From Candidatus Bathyarchaeota archaeon BA1 (GTDB taxonomy: Archaea > Thermoproteota > Bathyarchaeia > Bathyarchaeales > Bathyarchaeaceae): DNA of 46,097 nucleotides. The stretch lies in assembly GCA_001399805.1 (NCBI GenBank), contig LIHJ01000079.1, positions 1-46,097 of the forward strand, written 5' to 3'. Positions 33,347 through 42,527 of the stretch are shown one piece after another. The position numbers were made by a program, and so were the translations under genes. The notes below the pieces were generated by a model. That model worked only from the letters and a program-made list of their open reading frames with translations, searched no databases and had not been told where the DNA came from. Each line of letters opens with the position of its first letter. Position 1 is the stretch's first letter.

Positions 33347-35230
33347 TTGTTTGGCTATGCTGGGAGAATCTTGCACATTGACCTATCAACGGGAAGGATT
33401 GAAACCGAGCCATTGAGTGAGGAGCTGGCCAAAAAATACATTGGTGGAATCGGGCTTGGGATGAGGCTGTTCTTAGACCACTCTAGGCCGGGGGTGGACC
33501 CCTTCAGCCCCGAAAACCCCCTCATCCTCACAACCGGACCATTAGCCGGCACGATGGCACCTACCGCTGGGAATGGACACGCCTTCGTTTCAAAATCGCC
33601 ACAGACCTTCGGGGTGGGTGAATCCAAGTCCCATGGCTTCTTTGGGGCTGACCTGAAGCGGGCTGGCTACGACGCGGTGATCTTCAAGGGAAGGGCCGAG
33701 AAACCAGTGTATGTTTGGATTGACGACGACTCTGTTCAATTGATGGATGCCAAGCACTTGTGGGGTAAGTCCCCCTTAGAGACGGAGGACGCCATCAAAG
33801 ACGAGCTGAAGGATTACTACGTGCGTGTAGCTGCCATTGGTGTGGCTGGGGAGAAGCTGGTTAGGGTTGCCTGCATCATAAACGATCGAAGCAGGGCTGC
33901 TGGAAGAACGGGCATGGGCGCGGTGATGGGCTCCAAGAACCTGAAGGCCATCGCCGTGCGTGGAACGAAGGACGTGAAGGTGGCGAAGCCGGAGGAGCTT
34001 CAAGAGTTCGTGAAGGTGCTCCATGAGAGAATGAAGGGACCAGCAGCGAGAAAATACCGAACACTGGGCACACCAGAGAACGTCCTCGTCCTGAACGCCC
34101 TGGGAGCCCTACCCGTGAACAACTTCACTAGAGCCACCTTCGATGGTGCTGCAAAAGTGAGTGGGGAATACCTGAACGAGCGTTTTGTGGCCAAAATCAT
34201 CGGTTGTTCATCCTGCGCCATGCGGTGTGAGCACATCGCTGTGGTTCCGGAGGGACCATACAAAGGGACGGTTTCGCGAATGGAATACGAACCCCTCTGG
34301 TCGCTGGGAATCAACTGCGGCGTCGACCGCCTAGACGCCATAATCAAGGCGATGGAGCAATGCAATTACTATGGGATGGACGGCATATCTGCCGGGGTCA
34401 TCGTCGGCTTTGCCATGGACTGCTACGAGCATGGGGTCCTCACCAAGGAGGATACCGGCGGTTTGGATCTCCGATTTGGCAATCATGAAGCCGTGCTGGA
34501 AATGCTGAAGAGAATTGGAACCCGAGATGAACTGGGAGACACGCTCGCCGAGGGGGTGAAAATGGCTGCGCAGAAGATCGGTAAAGGCGCAGAAAACTAC
34601 GCCAACCACATTAAGGGGCTGGAGATGACCGGATACGACATTAGGAGCTTGAAGACCGCCGCTCTGGGCTATGCTGTTTCCTTCCGTGGGGCCGACCACA
34701 ACCGCCACGGGTCCTACGCACCAGATGTGGCGGGAAAGGTGAACCGCTTCAAGGCGGAGAAGGGAAGGGGAAAGATGGTCAAGGACATCGAAGACCTTTA
34801 CACCATCATCGACTCACTCATCGTGTGCAAGTTTTCCAGAGGAACCTACTATGAGGGGTTCAAGGACCTTGCCAAGCTCTACACGTTGGTCACGGGCTTC
34901 GAGGTGAGCGATGCCGAGTTGAGAGCAACAGGCGAGAGGATAAACAACCTCGCAAGACTTATCAACACTCGAGAGGGCTTCACCAGAAAGGACGATCACC
35001 TACCAATAAAGGTGATGACAACCCCAATACCCGACGAAGGGGTTGCCAAGGGAAGCTACGTCAGCCAGGAGGAGCTCAACTTCCTCCTGGACGATTATTA
35101 TGAAGTGCGTGGGTGGACAAAGGAGGGCTTCCCAACCATAGAGAAACTCAATGAATTGGGTATGAACGACCTCATGTACATCGTGAAGGAGAAGGTCGAG
35201 AAACCGAAGAAAGCGGAAAAGGAGGATTAG
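33347..35230 (+). CDS. aor: Tungsten/molybdenum aldehyde:ferredoxin oxidoreductase, second copy
   Basis: Same family as the gene at 24439-26307: 627 residues beginning FGYAGRILHIDLSTGRIETE, with AVMGSKNLKAIAVRG, the cluster motif CSSCAMRC and the last Cys in IDSLIVCKFS. The start is TTG with GGAGGA seven bases before it. It is followed after fourteen bases by a ferredoxin with four [4Fe-4S] motifs, so electron transfer is direct, as in the WOR/AOR plus FeS-protein pairs. The two AORs share their length but differ in sequence, suggesting different aldehydes. Confidence 0.94.
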   Translation: MFGYAGRILHIDLSTGRIETEPLSEELAKKYIGGIGLGMRLFLDHSRPGVDPFSPENPLILTTGPLAGTMAPTAGNGHAFVSKSPQTFGVGESKSHGFFGADLKRAGYDAVIFKGRAEKPVYVWIDDDSVQLMDAKHLWGKSPLETEDAIKDELKDYYVRVAAIGVAGEKLVRVACIINDRSRAAGRTGMGAVMGSKNLKAIAVRGTKDVKVAKPEELQEFVKVLHERMKGPAARKYRTLGTPENVLVLNALGALPVNNFTRATFDGAAKVSGEYLNERFVAKIIGCSSCAMRCEHIAVVPEGPYKGTVSRMEYEPLWSLGINCGVDRLDAIIKAMEQCNYYGMDGISAGVIVGFAMDCYEHGVLTKEDTGGLDLRFGNHEAVLEMLKRIGTRDELGDTLAEGVKMAAQKIGKGAENYANHIKGLEMTGYDIRSLKTAALGYAVSFRGADHNRHGSYAPDVAGKVNRFKAEKGRGKMVKDIEDLYTIIDSLIVCKFSRGTYYEGFKDLAKLYTLVTGFEVSDAELRATGERINNLARLINTREGFTRKDDHLPIKVMTTPIPDEGVAKGSYVSQEELNFLLDDYYEVRGWTKEGFPTIEKLNELGMNDLMYIVKEKVEKPKKAEKED

Positions 35231-35244
35231 ACGGAGGAGTGAAT

Positions 35245-35754
35245 ATGGCAGCAGTCCCTGCGCCTGCGAGAAAGTTTGTTTCCGCGGACCCAGAAAAGTG
35301 CGTCGGATGCGCTGTCTGCGAATACTTGTGCTCATTGGAAAAGGAGAAGGCCTTCAACCCGCTGAAGTCCCGGATACGAGTCGTGCGTCTTCACCCCCTT
35401 ATCAACCTATCCGTGACGTGCAGGCTTTGTGAGGACGCCCCCTGCGTGGCCGCCTGCCCACGAGACGCATTGAAGCAGTCTGAGGAATCAGGCATCATCA
35501 TAGTGGATGAGGAGAAGTGTAATGGATGTGGATGGTGCATCGAGGCATGCGACTACGGCGCCATCACACTGCACCCAGAGAGGAGGGTGGTGTTCGTGTG
35601 TGACCTCTGCAAGGAAAAAGGCATGCCCCAGTGCGTGGAGTGGTGCCCAGAAGAGGCACTAGACTACGTGACACGTGACATACTTGCTCAAAAGGCTCGA
35701 ATGACCGTGGTCAAGAAACTGTTCCAAGAGGCCATGAAAACTGTTCCTGTTTAA
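35245..35754 (+). CDS. Four-cluster [4Fe-4S] ferredoxin partner of AOR
   Basis: Electron carrier or subunit of the upstream AOR, about 169 residues. Four cysteine sets can be counted, giving 16 Cys: CVGCAVCEYLC, CRLCEDAPCVAAC, CNGCGWCIEAC and CDLCKEKGMPQCVEWC. This is the HycB/DmsB-like layout with four cubane clusters. ATG 35245 follows GGAGGAG at 35232-35238; GTG 35239 is an alternative. It probably passes electrons from the tungsten enzyme to a soluble ferredoxin or another oxidoreductase. Confidence 0.92.
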   Translation: MAAVPAPARKFVSADPEKCVGCAVCEYLCSLEKEKAFNPLKSRIRVVRLHPLINLSVTCRLCEDAPCVAACPRDALKQSEESGIIIVDEEKCNGCGWCIEACDYGAITLHPERRVVFVCDLCKEKGMPQCVEWCPEEALDYVTRDILAQKARMTVVKKLFQEAMKTVPV

Positions 35755-35765
35755 GCTCTCCCCTA

Positions 35766-35772
35766 TTTTTTT
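35766..35772 (+). terminator. Poly-T terminator after the AOR-ferredoxin operon
   Basis: Seven T residues just after the ferredoxin stop, followed by further T-rich sequence, form a plausible archaeal intrinsic terminator. Confidence 0.4.
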
Positions 35773-35911
35773 ATTCTTAATGGCTAAGTCAATAAAGATT
35801 GACATAACTTTCTTTATGTTTTCTTTTCAGCAAGCTAACGTGACCAAAGTTGGTTTTTATTAAAGCTATTTGAGGACTATTTGTGTAGCATTTCTAAAGT
35901 TGCCGCAGATA

Positions 35912-36124
35912 TTATGCTTTGAAGAGGCGTGCTTTGAGGGTTTCGCCCTCCTGTGGATCTAGCCTGCCATAAGCCCTCATCAACGCAACCGCAGCGAAAA
36001 GCCTAGCATACGATTCTGCTAACCATGTAAAAAATGGCTCTCCCTCAAGCTTGCTCGTCCTAGCCTCTTCTAACGCCTTCTCAAGATTTTTGGCAGCCTC
36101 ATCCAACGCCATCAAAATTTTCAT
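35912..36124 (-). CDS. Small helical protein of unknown function
   Basis: A 70-residue protein: LDEAAKNLEKALEEARTSKL and FTWLAESYARLFAAVALMRA. The composition is typical for a short helical-bundle protein. No family is recognised. There is no clear ribosome binding site. Bases 36125-36501 to its right contain no supported gene. Confidence 0.45.
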   Translation of the reverse strand: MKILMALDEAAKNLEKALEEARTSKLEGEPFFTWLAESYARLFAAVALMRAYGRLDPQEGETLKARLFKA

Positions 36125-36501
36125 AAGAACCCTTGTTTATAGCGGCGTAATCAAATTTAAACGTTATGTTAATTATTTCGGACGAAAAGGGTTACTACAA
36201 ACAAGGCACTATAGGTCGTCTTCAAGATTGCGTATGTTGAATTTCTTCTATGGTTGGTGAGAAAGGTACCCATGAGGTCCCATCCCTATCATAAAGCGGT
36301 AGAGTATCCTACCTTGTCGAAGGTCTCTTTCATTAATGACCGAGGATGGAGTTTATTGTTTGGCGATATAACGTCGAAATAGATAGACCATCCCCACTTT
36401 TCCAGCAACTTCATTGGTGTTAGAAATGCAAGGTTAATGAAGTTCTATTAGCAGAACTCAGCCTCAACTTTTCGATCCATGTAGAGCTCTGCGTCTCTTT
36501 A
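36125..36501. other. Gene-free stretch
   Basis: Nothing with coding, RNA or repeat character was found. The 36051-36260 open frame on the plus strand is a shadow. Confidence 0.35.
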
Positions 36502-37206
36502 TTACCAAAGTGATCCAATGACTGCAACGGTCATGATGGCTGCGAATATCCCTATCAGCATGAAATAATACGGAGGGGCTGATAGTATCGGAGGAGTAAA
36601 ATTTGTTTCCACGACCTCCATACTGTAGGTTATGAGGTGATTGGGGATTGATCCTCCACCACCATATGTCTCTTTAAAGTAAACAAGCAATCCCGTTGAC
36701 TTATCGAAGAATAGATTATAAGCAGAATAGGGACCTACCTTACGCATATGATAACACCTGACTATGCCAAATTTGGTCTCAAAATTTTCCTCCCCAGCAA
36801 AGAGACTCTTCGTCTTGTACTCGGCTAAGTCAACCTCATCAAGGTACAACCACCAATATATGAAAGCCTTCGGCTTCTTCAAAGGCACTTCTAAGGTAGT
36901 TGAGTACGATTCAAGTTGGAAAAGGGAAAAAGACGCTTACTTCTAGGGGTGATTGTCCAATAATACTAGTGACATTGAAGACCATTTGAATTGAAGCGTT
37001 GTTTCCTAAGTCAAAGACTTTTATCAGATAGTAAGCCGTCATATTAAAGACAAAAGATCCATTGAGTTGCATTACCCTGCTAAACACTCGTATCTTGCAA
37101 ACATACCTGAGAAGAGAACGGGCAAACCCGAAGCTTCCACAGATGCAACTAGAATCAATAAACAAAGGGTTAAGCAGATTAAGAAGCTAGTCGGTACCAT
37201 TCTCAT
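36502..37206 (-). pseudogene. Secreted, C-terminally membrane-anchored protein broken by frameshifts
   Basis: ATG 37206 opens a clear signal peptide, RMVPTSFLICLTLCLLILVA with SVEASGLPVLFSGMFARYE. A second frame continues MQLNGSFVFNMTAYYLIKVF with MVFNVTSIIGQS. A third frame (36502-36888 and upstream) reads FIYWWLYLDEVDLAEYKTKS and ends in an anchor YYFMLIGIFAAIMTVAVIGS. Together about 235 residues form one extracellular protein with a stop-transfer helix. At least two frameshifts separate the parts. Unknown family. Confidence 0.55.
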
Positions 37207-37372
37207 GTTGTTAGTTACCTCTGATCTAGTTATCGGTAACTAAGTTTGCACATTTAACTGTTACCAAGCTGTTCACGGGTTCGAAGGATTTATGAAAGTG
37301 AACTTCCACTATTCACATGCACTTGGTTAAATGCAAGAGGGATGAGAATATCTAGAAAAAGGGCGAAAATAT

Positions 37373-37627
37373 CTATGCTTTGGCTATGCTAAGTCTTTTC
37401 TCTAGTTCGGTTAACCTGATTTTTATCGCAGTCAATTCCTCAATGACGGGTATCCGCTTTTCTAAGGAGTCAATCCTCATGTTTACTGCCTCAAATCGGT
37501 GGTTCATGCTTCTCTCTAAGCCATCGATTTTGGTGTGGATAGCGTTTATCCCCTCGCTTAATGTTTGCTCAATGCCATTGATCCTCACGCTGAACGTTTC
37601 TTCTATAGCAGAGAACCTTGCATTCAA
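37373..37627 (-). CDS. Coiled-coil protein
   Basis: An 84-residue, nearly pure heptad-repeat protein: FSVRINGIEQTLSEGINAIH, KIDGLERSMNHRFEAVNMRI and IEELTAIKIRLTELEKRLSI. The start is TTG 37627, with no ATG upstream in frame. Function unknown; it resembles stalk-like coiled coils and is similar in style to the 40099-40506 gene. Confidence 0.5.
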   Translation of the reverse strand: MNARFSAIEETFSVRINGIEQTLSEGINAIHTKIDGLERSMNHRFEAVNMRIDSLEKRIPVIEELTAIKIRLTELEKRLSIAKA

Positions 37628-38436
37628 AGCCTTAATGTCGCCACTTCCGGAATCCCATTTCCTATCATCTCCATTTAATTCCGCTTTGCTTATTTCTATT
37701 GCATCAGGGTTTTACTGCCTACTTTATTTTCTCATCCGTTCTAAGGCTAAACCGATTATAAACCGAGCGTAGCCAGAGTTAAAGCGGCTAAGACGATGAC
37801 TAACGGCTTATTGAAGTAAATAAGCCACTCTCAGAAATGTCCGCTGAAGAGCGCTTCCCATAAAGTTAAGTTTGCCAGTTGGGCCGAACTTTGAAGGCTA
37901 TCTCCGCCCACCAAGCTAGAAGCCACCCAAGCCAAAGTATCCCACCACCCCGCCTATAATTGCAGAAATAACACGTCTTCACATCAGTTCCTCCTCTCCT
38001 ACCCTTTCACCCTTAACATCCTCAAAAATTGTTCAATTATCCATGGTAATGAAAGGTTAAGAAACTCAAATAACTCTTATGTTAATACCTACGAACATAT
38101 GTTCTCAATCTCAGTGGTGTCCTTGATACATATGAACAACGGACATTTAAAGCTCATAACTCACACTCGCCAAGCTTCAAATCTAAAGAATTCAAAAAAT
38201 TCCGTCTAAAAATACCATCCTTTATAGATTGCCGTCTCTTCACAAGCCTTACTATTCCACTCTTCTCTAGCTTTGCATTTCCAAATGAGGCTAAGAGAAA
38301 TACTAGGAAAGAATTTAGAGCAGGTCTCCCTGAGTTGGGCAGAAGGGGGCCTCAATCCTACAAGCTCATAAGATACACAAGCCAGCTCGATCTAAGCTCT
38401 TCGTTACGATAGGACAAACAAATTCAGGCTCCTTTT
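37628..38436. other. 800-base stretch with debris only
   Basis: Minus-strand fragments RRVISAIIGGVVGYFGLGGF (around 37930) and, near 38160-38320, LEKSGIVRLVKRRQSIKDGI look like pieces of former genes, but neither has a start or a known family. No tRNA, repeat array or complete gene is seen. Confidence 0.3.
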
Positions 38437-38940
38437 TTAGGGAAGAGCCCTTAACAAAAAATCGGTTAAGTATTCCGCGGCCTTTTCTAGTTCCGGGGTT
38501 AGGCCCTCCCCAAAACTCGTGTCCTTGGGCTGTATGGCGAGCAGAGCGATCTTAGCTCCCGTTGTCTTCGCAAGGTAGTCGCAAAAGATTTGTAGGGGCA
38601 AAAAATGAGTTGACACGATCGGTCCCACCAGCTGTTCTGGCTCCACTAGGTTGAAAGCCCCTGCTTTTAAGCCTAATAGGGCGGCGTCGATGATGAGAAC
38701 ATGTGTAGGTTTAAACTCGATGATGGGCTCTATAAAACTCTCTGGAACGGTCTCACATTCAATTAAGTATACGAACGACGAAACCTTATTCCGCAACCCC
38801 CTTACGACCTTCACCCCAATAAAGTCGTCTCTCCGAAGCGAACTTCCAACACCAGCCACCACCACCCTCCGAGCGTCTAAAAGCCAGTCCCGAAGCCTAC
38901 CCTCCGTTTCCTTCTCATTAATCGTGTAATCCCTTATCAT
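38437..38940 (-). CDS. Hydrogenase maturation protease (M52 family)
   Basis: Endopeptidase that trims the C-terminal peptide of a NiFe-hydrogenase large subunit after nickel insertion. The 167-residue protein has the family's GVGSSLRRDDFIGVKVVRGL start motif with Asp39, HVLIIDAALLG with Asp85, and STHFLPLQIF with His112, fitting the nickel-binding Glu/Asp, Asp and His of HybD/HycI. It lies 2.1 kb from the intact mvhA gene on the same strand, with a decayed MNT/HEPN pair and a large-subunit relic between them. Confidence 0.88.
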   Translation of the reverse strand: MIRDYTINEKETEGRLRDWLLDARRVVVAGVGSSLRRDDFIGVKVVRGLRNKVSSFVYLIECETVPESFIEPIIEFKPTHVLIIDAALLGLKAGAFNLVEPEQLVGPIVSTHFLPLQIFCDYLAKTTGAKIALLAIQPKDTSFGEGLTPELEKAAEYLTDFLLRALP

Positions 38941-39082
38941 TCGCAGGCCTCTAGGAACTATTGACTTATTCAGCCGTGACGCTGAACTTAAACTATTCTC
39001 TGACGCATAGACTTATGTATTGTTAATTGTAAACTTTTTATTTTGAGAGTGGTCTAGGATCGTGAGTAAGTAGTGGACATGC

Positions 39083-39550
39083 TTGGAGGACTTTAAGGGA
39101 AGCCGAGTTGTTAAGGACCTGCTTAGTAACGTGGCCTCCGCGGAGCCTTGTGTAAGGGCGGTGCTGTTGTTTGGTTCCATGGCTAGGGAGAGACCCTTGA
39201 GAGGAGCGATATCGACTTGCTAGTCCTCCACAAGAACTGTGGTATCAAGGATCCGGTGCTCCGAAGGAGGCGTCTTTACTATTTGATCCACGAGGCCCTA
39301 GGGGGGACTTACGAGGAGTTAACGGTTTTGGACATGGAGGTCGATGACTTCTTAAAGCCCAGGATCATCACGCCATTGCTCTTAAACATTTACTGGGATG
39401 CCCAGGTGATCCTCGATAAGACGGAAATGCTTCAGCCATTTCTAGAGTGTGAAGAAAAGAATTGTAGAACACAGCCTAAGGAAGGTGAAGGACGGGAGGA
39501 GCTACTACTGGGTACTGCCAAAGCCCATGGAAAAAGTGAAGTTATTATGA
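39083..39550 (+). pseudogene. MNT-type nucleotidyltransferase, two frameshifts
   Basis: Minimal nucleotidyltransferase of a type VII-like MNT/HEPN toxin-antitoxin pair (the antitoxin AMPylates the HEPN toxin). Frame 1 from TTG 39083 gives CVRAVLLFGSMARERPL with the GS motif. Frame 2 gives SDIDLLVLHKNCG with the D-x-D metal pair, through IYWDAQVILDKTEM. Frame 3 gives KKRIVEHSLRKVKDGRSYYW and VLPKPMEKVKLL-stop. The open frame from 39217 to 39891 fuses frame 2 with the HEPN gene only because of the second shift. Confidence 0.8.
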
Positions 39551-39974
39551 GCCTAGACCCCTTAAGCGATGTCAGGTATAGGTGCAGGCTGGCCTCAGAG
39601 CACCTAACTAGAGCTGAAAAGCTTCTCTCTTTAGGGGACTGGGCTGGCACCGTGTCTGCCGCCCAACTTTGGATAGAAAACTTCGCTAAGGCTGTGATAG
39701 CGCTGTTTGAAGTTCCGACGTGGAGCCACGACCCCTCAAACCAATTGCACAGACTCGTTAACAAGCTTCCTGATGATATTAGGGACATGACTAGAGGGCT
39801 TGCTTACATGGCCCACGAAGTAGCCCCTGAGCATGGGAGATCAAGCTACGGAGAGCCGAGCGCTGGACTAGCGCCAGTGACATCTATATAAAGGGGCATG
39901 CCGAGGACGCGTTTACAAAGGCTAAAGGAGCTAAAGAAACGGCGGAGAAGGCGCTAAACAGGATGAACGTGTAA
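39547..39974 (+). pseudogene. HEPN-domain toxin, frameshifted near the 3' end
   Basis: Helical HEPN protein from ATG 39547 (overlapping the MNT stop as ATGA): YRCRLASEHLTRAEKLLSLG, AAQLWIENFAKAVIALFEVP, and LAYMAHEVAPEHGRSSYGEP. The original frame runs out at 39891; the next frame continues SASDIYIKGHAEDAFTKAKG with EKALNRMNV to TAA at 39972. The last segment is the typical fourth helix. HEPN toxins are RNases; no clear R-x4-6-H motif is seen, so activity cannot be judged. Confidence 0.75.
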
Positions 39975-40098
39975 GTTTAGAGATCCGATGCGACAAGATT
40001 TAAAACCTTTTACGCTAAGCAAGGCCTTTAGAATGACGGCGACTTATCTTTTCAAAACTTTAATAAAAGATCATGAGATTTAAAAGAGTAATTGGCTC

Positions 40099-40506
40099 TC
40101 AGTTGGAATTCGGCTGTTCACGAGCACTACCGGCCAGCTCCCTTATTGCTTCCAGGATTTTCGTGTGGCCCTCCGAACTTTCCTTAACGAGCTGCTCGAT
40201 CCTCTCATCCGCCTCCTTAAAACCTATCTCAATAGCTTTAAGCATAGCTTCGAATCTCTCATCCATTTTTGCAAACCTCTCATCCATTTTTGCAAACCTC
40301 TCATCCATCTTAGTGAAGCTTAAACGCGTTTCATCGAACCCCCTTCTCATAGTGTTAAAGCCCCTTCTAAGCTCCCTAATCCCCATATAGTGCCAGAAGC
40401 CCCCTATGGCCATGGCTATAACTACGGACAGCACAACGCCTTCAACAACGTCCAAATCCTTCACCTTCCCAGTATCTATTACGCACTTTAATAGCTTACA
40501 CCTCAC
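40099..40506 (-). CDS. Membrane-anchored coiled-coil protein with heptad repeats
   Basis: A 135-residue protein from GTG 40506: a membrane helix GVVLSVVIAMAIGGFWHYMG, then a long coiled coil. KMDERFA occurs three times in succession (about residues 66-87), encoded by exact 21-bp DNA repeats, with the related FEAMLKAIEIGFKEADERIE after it. No function is known; such proteins often act as scaffolds or tethers at the membrane. Confidence 0.55.
   Translation of the reverse strand: MRCKLLKCVIDTGKVKDLDVVEGVVLSVVIAMAIGGFWHYMGIRELRRGFNTMRRGFDETRLSFTKMDERFAKMDERFAKMDERFEAMLKAIEIGFKEADERIEQLVKESSEGHTKILEAIRELAGSAREQPNSN
40256..40297. repeat. Two perfect 21-bp tandem repeats
   Basis: CTCTCATCCATTTTTGCAAAC is present twice in tandem with a third, diverged copy next to it. 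It encodes the KMDERFA heptads of the coiled-coil gene. A recent slippage expansion is likely. Confidence 0.9.
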
Positions 40507-40649
40507 CTTAATAAGCTTCGCGCATCTTCCCTATCAGCGCATGATTGTTGAAGTGAACTACCCCACGCTTTCGCATGGGGTCCTCTTGCTAGGTTAGATA
40601 AAAGTGTGAGAAAGGTCTGAATCGGCTTTTGCTATTACAATGATATTCC

Positions 40650-40890
40650 TAATCGGCCATCCGAACCCATAAATCGGGGCCAGGTAATATACAGAGCTGT
40701 AAGATGAAGTCCATGACCTTGTCTCCTACGTATGCGAGTCCCCTCAGTTCTTGGCGGTCTCAGGAATTTCTACACCAAAAACGACGTCTGTGGCTTTTGC
40801 TGAAGCAATGTTGGGCCATGGGCAGACTCCACAGATTCTAGGCGTTATGAGTTCTTTGATTGGCCACTGATGCAGGTCTTTTGCGTGGCC
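40650..40890 (-). pseudogene. Relic of a second NiFe-hydrogenase large subunit
   Basis: On the minus strand KELITPRICGVCPWPNIASA followed by KATDVVFGVEIPETAKN contains the L1 nickel motif RICGVCP. After a frame change LRGLAYVGDKVMDFILQLCI and LPGPDLWVRMA continue the family pattern. It lies 200 bases beyond the intact mvhA 3' end. FGVEIPETAKN differs from the FHVDPPPAAKK of mvhA, so this was a distinct paralogue and not a copy. The L2 region with the other nickel cysteines is absent. Confidence 0.75.
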
Positions 40891-41063
40891 TCAATTCTAG
40901 TTACAGACTTGGATAGCGATCTCCTTGGTCGCTACCTTCTCGTTAGCCGTGCGGCCTCTCCTCATCCGTGGTCTCCTAAGGAGCAGTTGAGCTTGTTATT
41001 TAATCGAAAATCATCGCAACTTTAATATTTTTTAAAAGTTAGGATGTTGAGGATGATGATGAG

Positions 41064-42527
41064 TTATCTTTTCAAAGTTTCTAGTAACCTTTTCTCATGG
41101 TCATAGATTTTTACTTCGAGAGGCATCTGGCCGACTGCGAAGTGGGTGGCACACGCGAAGCATGGGTCATAGGCTCTGAAGGACATTTCCACCATGTTTA
41201 ACAGGCCCTCACTGACCGCTTCGCCACGTATTAGGCCTTTAGCCGCGTCCCTGATGGACATGCAAATCGCTGGAGCGTTGTTCGTCGTAGCCACTATCAG
41301 GTTGACTTTTTTGGCCAGGCCTTCCTCGTCGAGCTGGTAGTGGTGGATCAGCGTTCCCCTCGCTGCCTCAACTATTCCGACACCTTCTCCAGGACTGCCC
41401 GGCTTACTTCGAATCTCTTTGCTAGTGATTTCTTCATCACGGCTCAGCTCCAGAGTCCTTTCCGCCGCGTACAGTTGTTCTATCAGCCTAGCCCAGTGAA
41501 AAGCTAGAGTTGAATGCACCGGCTTTCCGCCCAGGGTCTCGTACATTCGTTCGTATTCCTGTTGGGCTAGAGGCGTTGCCATACCCTCTGAAGCGTTCAA
41601 CCGTGCAAGGGGTCCAACTCGGTAGATGCCACTGGTGGGTCCACCGACCAAGCCCTTCCACCCAACCCTCTTGAGGTAGGGCAATTTCACATAGGTCCAT
41701 TCTTCCACATGTTCCTCGATCACGTCCAAGTAGTAGGAGGGGGCAAACTTCACAAACTCCCTACCCTCTGGGTCAACCACTCGCACGTTTCCGTCGTAGA
41801 AGTTGACCTTGTTGTTTTGGTCAACCAAACCCATGTAGTAGGTTGGTAGGGTGTACGCATCGCTTAGGATCAGGTCGACATACTTCTTGTTCTTTAACAC
41901 CACGTCCTCAAAGATCTTCAAGGTGAACTTCGCGAACTCCACACTGGACTCCGCCATCCTCTCGATTTCCTGCCTCTCCTCCTCCTTCAATGGCTTGGAA
42001 ATTCCTCCGGGCAGCCCGCACACTGGGTGGGTCGCCTTCCCACCGATGATGGCCGTGATCTTTTGTCCATAAGCCCTATGCTTAATCACCTCTTTAGCGA
42101 TGTCTAGGCCCACCTTCTTTATCACGCCGAGAATGTTCCTTTCCGCGGGTGGGGCGTCGGGACCTACAACGAAGTCTGGGGCTCCTAGGAAGTAGAAGTG
42201 AAGAGTGTGGTCATAGACGTAGTAGCCGCTGTACATGAGTTCTCGAAGCTTTTTGGCTGCTGGTGGAGGGTCCACATGGAACGCGGCGTCTAAGGCTTTT
42301 GTGGAGGCAAAATGATGCGCAACTGGGCAGACGCCGCAGATCCTGGGCATTATTTGGGGTAGATCCTCAGCCTTTCTTCCCTCGCAGAACCTTTCAAAAC
42401 CTCTAAGCTCTGGAACCTGCAGGTAAGCGTTTTCAACGTTTCCCTCCTCGTTCAGGAAAATGGAGATTTTTCCATGCCCTTCTAACCTTGTGATGGGCTC
42501 TATAGTTATTGTTTTGAGTACACTCAT
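41064..42527 (-). CDS. mvhA: NiFe hydrogenase large subunit, Mvh (F420-non-reducing) type
   Basis: H2-activating subunit of the cytosolic Mvh hydrogenase, 487 residues. The nickel-binding motifs are complete: L1 RICGVCPVAHH near residue 62 and L2 DPCFACATH close to the C-terminus, followed by 25 further residues that the maturation protease may remove. The N-terminus ITIEPITRLEGHGKISIFLN is typical of group 3 hydrogenases. Its ATG overlaps the mvhG stop by four bases. It is the last gene of the hdr-mvh operon. Confidence 0.95.
   Translation of the reverse strand: MSVLKTITIEPITRLEGHGKISIFLNEEGNVENAYLQVPELRGFERFCEGRKAEDLPQIMPRICGVCPVAHHFASTKALDAAFHVDPPPAAKKLRELMYSGYYVYDHTLHFYFLGAPDFVVGPDAPPAERNILGVIKKVGLDIAKEVIKHRAYGQKITAIIGGKATHPVCGLPGGISKPLKEEERQEIERMAESSVEFAKFTLKIFEDVVLKNKKYVDLILSDAYTLPTYYMGLVDQNNKVNFYDGNVRVVDPEGREFVKFAPSYYLDVIEEHVEEWTYVKLPYLKRVGWKGLVGGPTSGIYRVGPLARLNASEGMATPLAQQEYERMYETLGGKPVHSTLAFHWARLIEQLYAAERTLELSRDEEITSKEIRSKPGSPGEGVGIVEAARGTLIHHYQLDEEGLAKKVNLIVATTNNAPAICMSIRDAAKGLIRGEAVSEGLLNMVEMSFRAYDPCFACATHFAVGQMPLEVKIYDHEKRLLETLKR

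Noticed and set aside
39217..39891. 224-residue apparent MNT-HEPN fusion protein
   Set aside because: The join arises from a frameshift inside the MNT gene; the MNT stop and HEPN ATG still overlap in the expected ATGA arrangement.
40256..40297. Tandem repeat as a CRISPR-like or iteron array
   Set aside because: Repeats are in frame inside a coiled-coil gene, have no spacers and encode heptads.
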